A stretch of DNA of 64,000 nt, taken from Dorea sp. AM10-31 (GTDB lineage: Bacteria; Bacillota; Clostridia; Lachnospirales; Lachnospiraceae). Below are positions 61,575 through 64,000 of this stretch, one piece after another. Position 1 is the stretch's first letter. Each line of letters starts with the position of its first letter. The DNA is taken from the NCBI RefSeq assembly GCF_003435815.1, contig NZ_QTUV01000006.1, positions 113,934-177,933 of the forward strand. Reading direction: 5' to 3'. Position numbers and translations under genes: made by a program. The notes beneath the pieces are model-generated. The model did no database searches and had not been told where the DNA came from. It was given only the letters and a program-made list of their open reading frames with translations.

Positions 61575-63704
61575 CTAAGAGTCTGATTTGCCAAGATGTT
61601 TTCTCTGGTGTTCCAGACGTTCTTCCAGCTTTTTGCGATGCTTTTCCAGTTTTTCAAAAATTTCCGGATGCTCACGTAATATTTTGTCTTTCAGTATACG
61701 TCTTCGCTTTTCAATCAGCTGGTAAATGAGATGTTTATTGTCAGCAAGACTCTTTGGCATTTCATCTACATGCAGTTCAATACGGCGTAAGATTTCGTCT
61801 TCGTCAAAAGCTCCAAGTGAATGCCAGCTTTCCAGGTGATCTTCCAGACCATTTTCAATAATTTCTTCAATATCTTTCAAACCGTGAATATGATTTAAAA
61901 TATGATGAACCTCATGCTCGATTTCCTCAACAACCTGATCACCGTAAGCCCAGGAAAATTCTTCCAGTGTATTTTCTTCTTCGGCAGGAAGAAAGCTAAG
62001 ACGACGTGTAACGAATTCACGCTCTTCTTCTGGAACATCCAGTGTATATGGCGGCAGGATTTCTGCATCATGAAGTGCCGCAAGAATTGTCCTTCGTACA
62101 TGACCTTCACGGATCAGATGTTCTATTCCGAGCTGGCGCATCTGCAGATTCAGTTGTTCTGTATGCTCTGTAATATAGAATTTTATATTTTTCTTTGAAA
62201 AACTTGCCGTCAGTTCTTCCAGATGATCGGCAGCAGTGATATCCATGCTGTTAACTGCGCGTGCATCGATAATAATGACTTTCGTGTCTTCTTTAATTGC
62301 ATTTTCCAGATCTGACTGAAGTACATTAATATTTGCAAAAAAGAGATTTTCGTTGAAACGATACAGAAGAACTCCTTTTATTGGATAGGCATATATATTT
62401 CTGCTCAGATCATGATAGCCTTCTTTGCCAGGTATAATACCAAGGAAAAAACGGTTTGGATTCGCGGCTTTTGTGATGACAGCGAAGAAGGAAAGCAGTA
62501 CACCGATCAATACGCCATAAATAGTACCCAGGCATAATACACTGATGCAGGCAGCCATAAATATATGAAATTCCTGTTTGCTCTGGTGAAAGAGCCGAAT
62601 ACATAAATGAATTTCAACGACATCCATTAATGCAGAAATAACAATAGCGGTCAGAATAGGAACAGGAAGAAATCCAATAAATCCTGTAAAAAACAAAAGT
62701 AAAAATGTCATTGTTATACCGGCTGTAATAGAAACAACCTGTGAATGTCCACTATATTGTTCGTTCATTGATGTACGGGAAATACTTCCATTTACAGGGC
62801 AGGAGCCAACAATAGCGGAAGCAATATTACCGGCAGCACATGCCAGAATTTCCTGACGATCTTCCAGCGGATAGCCATTCCGGAAAGCAAAATTATTTTC
62901 AGCAAGTAAAGTTTCAGCCATTACGACAAGTGAGATCATGAGTCCACGCCCGGCAGCCTGTGTAAGGTCAATCTGACTGAAATCCGGAAAAGTAAGAGCC
63001 GGAAGTCCACGGTTTACGGAGGCGAGTAACTGCACACCATATGTATCAATATGCAGGAAAATAGTACATAAAACTGCGAGAAACATAACCAAAATAGCAA
63101 TCGGAAATTTCGGAATGAATTTTTTGCAAAGTCTTATGACAAGCAAAGTAATAATTCCTAATAATAAGGAAAGCCAGTGAATGTTTCTTGCAGCGGAATA
63201 AATATATTCAGCCAGCTCGATGATTTCACCGGATCCCGCGGAACTTCCCATAAGCTTTGGTATTTGCATTAAAATAATCGTCAAAGCGATACCGCTGATA
63301 AATCCACCCATGACAGGCGTAGAGATGAAGCTGACCATTCGGTCTGCCCGGATAAAATAAAAAAAGAGCAGCCACAACCCTGTAAATAGTGCCAGTGCCG
63401 AAACATAGTTTAGAGCTTCTCTGGAACCCGGAGTGATGCCGAGTGTAAGGAGAGCGCTTCCGGCGAGGGCAGCAGGCGCAGCATCCACACCGAAAATAAA
63501 CTGGCGTGAAGTGGAAAAAATTGCAAATAATAAAATAGGTAAAACAGAACCGTATAAACCATATACCGCGGGCAGCCCTGAAATCTGTGCATAACCCATA
63601 GAAATAGGAATAGATACAGCAGCAATGATAATTCCGGAGAAAATATCCTGTTTTAAATAATTTTTGTCATAATTTCTTAATGTAGATAAAATATGTATTT
63701 TCAT
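61575..63704 (-). CDS. SulP-family anion transporter with STAS domain and C-terminal extension
   Basis: A 709-residue membrane protein. About 10-12 helices in residues 20-410 with SIPISMGYAQISGLPAVYGL (transport core) and SCPVNGSISRTSMNEQYSG; a STAS domain at about 440-545 (VKVIIIDARAVNSMDITAADH shape in two halves). SulP proteins move sulfate, bicarbonate or other anions. After the STAS domain come about 155 extra residues, strongly charged and helical (VVEEIEHEVHHILNHIHG; KLEKHRKKLEERLEHQ), unlike standard members. ATG at 63704 follows GGAGG; a TTG 15 bases upstream overlaps that site. Confidence 0.93.
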   Translation of the reverse strand: MKIHILSTLRNYDKNYLKQDIFSGIIIAAVSIPISMGYAQISGLPAVYGLYGSVLPILLFAIFSTSRQFIFGVDAAPAALAGSALLTLGITPGSREALNYVSALALFTGLWLLFFYFIRADRMVSFISTPVMGGFISGIALTIILMQIPKLMGSSAGSGEIIELAEYIYSAARNIHWLSLLLGIITLLVIRLCKKFIPKFPIAILVMFLAVLCTIFLHIDTYGVQLLASVNRGLPALTFPDFSQIDLTQAAGRGLMISLVVMAETLLAENNFAFRNGYPLEDRQEILACAAGNIASAIVGSCPVNGSISRTSMNEQYSGHSQVVSITAGITMTFLLLFFTGFIGFLPVPILTAIVISALMDVVEIHLCIRLFHQSKQEFHIFMAACISVLCLGTIYGVLIGVLLSFFAVITKAANPNRFFLGIIPGKEGYHDLSRNIYAYPIKGVLLYRFNENLFFANINVLQSDLENAIKEDTKVIIIDARAVNSMDITAADHLEELTASFSKKNIKFYITEHTEQLNLQMRQLGIEHLIREGHVRRTILAALHDAEILPPYTLDVPEEEREFVTRRLSFLPAEEENTLEEFSWAYGDQVVEEIEHEVHHILNHIHGLKDIEEIIENGLEDHLESWHSLGAFDEDEILRRIELHVDEMPKSLADNKHLIYQLIEKRRRILKDKILREHPEIFEKLEKHRKKLEERLEHQRKHLGKSDS

Positions 63705-63777
63705 AATGAAGACCTCCAATAGAAATAATAGTGAAAATATATGTAGGTTTCAATCTTTGCTTTTTGTTTTCATTGAA

Positions 63778-63806
63778 ATTATAACAGTATAAAAAGAAAA
63801 GAACAA
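63778..63806 (-). promoter_or_regulatory. sulP promoter
   Basis: On the minus strand TTGTTC (63806-63801), 17-base spacer, TATAAT (63783-63778). Confidence 0.7.
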
Positions 63807-63841
63807 TCAAAAGAAAATCAAAAGAAAATTAGAAAAAGTTG

Positions 63842-63871
63842 TTGACAGGAAAATTTATACTGTGATATATT
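63842..63871 (+). promoter_or_regulatory. Promoter 1 of the gene beyond the right edge
   Basis: TTGACA (63842-63847), 18-base spacer, TATATT (63866-63871). The leader that follows has CTGTCGTAAGAGA and an AACTCA-GAAA-TGAGTT hairpin (63900-63915). Confidence 0.75.
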
Positions 63872-63936
63872 AGATAGGCTGTCGTAAGAGAGCAGAATAA
63901 CTCAGAAATGAGTTGCAAAAAAGATTAAAATAATTA

Positions 63937-63965
63937 TTGACAAAGAGTTGAAATTATGATAATCT
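63937..63965 (+). promoter_or_regulatory. Promoter 2 of the gene beyond the right edge
   Basis: TTGACA (63937-63942) and a GATAAT/TAATCT -10 at 63958-63965. The leader start CTGTCGTGTGAGA resembles that of promoter 1. Probably a second start for the same downstream gene or RNA. Confidence 0.6.
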
Positions 63966-64000
63966 ATTATAGCTGTCGTGTGAGACACACCTGAGAAGCG

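Overview
The composition (AT-rich, strong AGGAGG ribosome sites, ATG/GTG/TTG starts, simple Rho-independent terminators) and the gene families (CD1115/CD1108-type conjugation proteins, Tn916-type Int/Xis pieces, CadC/CadA, agr-like LytTR signalling) point to a Firmicute of the class Clostridia, most probably a gut Lachnospiraceae. This is an inference from gene content; no rRNA or other taxonomic marker is present. Most of the window (about 1-58.9 kb) is accessory DNA. Only the last 5 kb (low-molecular-weight phosphatase, EamA transporter, D-aminoacyl-tRNA deacylase, SulP carrier) looks like ordinary chromosome.

Region 1 (1-11.1 kb) is the mating-pair-formation block of an integrative conjugative element: VirD4 coupling protein, a small pilin-like membrane protein, VirB6-like channel, PrgI, VirB4 ATPase and a bifunctional peptidoglycan hydrolase. 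virD4 is split by a 2.7 kb group II intron whose exact borders (717-3450) can be read because removing it restores the reading frame. Region 2 (11.2-27.7 kb) is an antagonism/cargo block: a peptidoglycan-binding/DUF1906 protein with a hydrophobic C-terminus followed by a small YcxB-like membrane protein (candidate toxin-immunity pair), an AgrA/AgrC-like two-component system, a 3115-residue secreted RHS/YD-repeat toxin with a 21-bp-phased LytTR-type direct repeat in its promoter, its CdiI-like immunity protein and a lipoprotein. Region 3 (27.9-31 kb) returns to ICE functions: a sigma-like HTH protein with its ribosome site in a hairpin, a 530-bp non-coding stretch with repeated motifs, and a DinG-type helicase.

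Region 4 (31.1-35.9 kb) is a Tn554-like module of three tyrosine recombinases plus a TnpC-like coiled-coil protein. Region 5 (36-43.2 kb) is a mosaic: HEXXH protein, a redox cluster starting with a truncated flavodoxin, a graveyard of ICE helicase/methylase fragments, and a ketopantoate-reductase/methyltransferase/transglutaminase operon. Region 6 (43.4-58.9 kb) is a tandem insertion hotspot. The first 31 bp of the phosphatase gene (58868) recur at 45913 and 56313, so at least two elements have accreted there. The first (about 10.4 kb) carries a structured RNA with a BECR-fold protein, a CadC-CadA operon extended by a fumarate-reductase-like electron-transfer module and a protein with a flavinylation-type motif, ArsR-ArsC, and a Rep-fragment/DnaC/Xis/int-fragment scaffold. 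The second (about 2.5 kb) carries DUF2971 and Mrr-like genes separated by a 35-nt direct repeat.

Most interesting candidates: (a) the CadA-linked transmembrane reductase operon; (b) the promoter-structured RNA-terminator-BECR-protein unit at 46.1-46.8 kb, whose layout resembles a type III toxin-antitoxin locus; (c) the phosphatase-gene att array; (d) the DUF1906/YcxB-like toxin-immunity candidate; (e) the LytTR-controlled RHS toxin.
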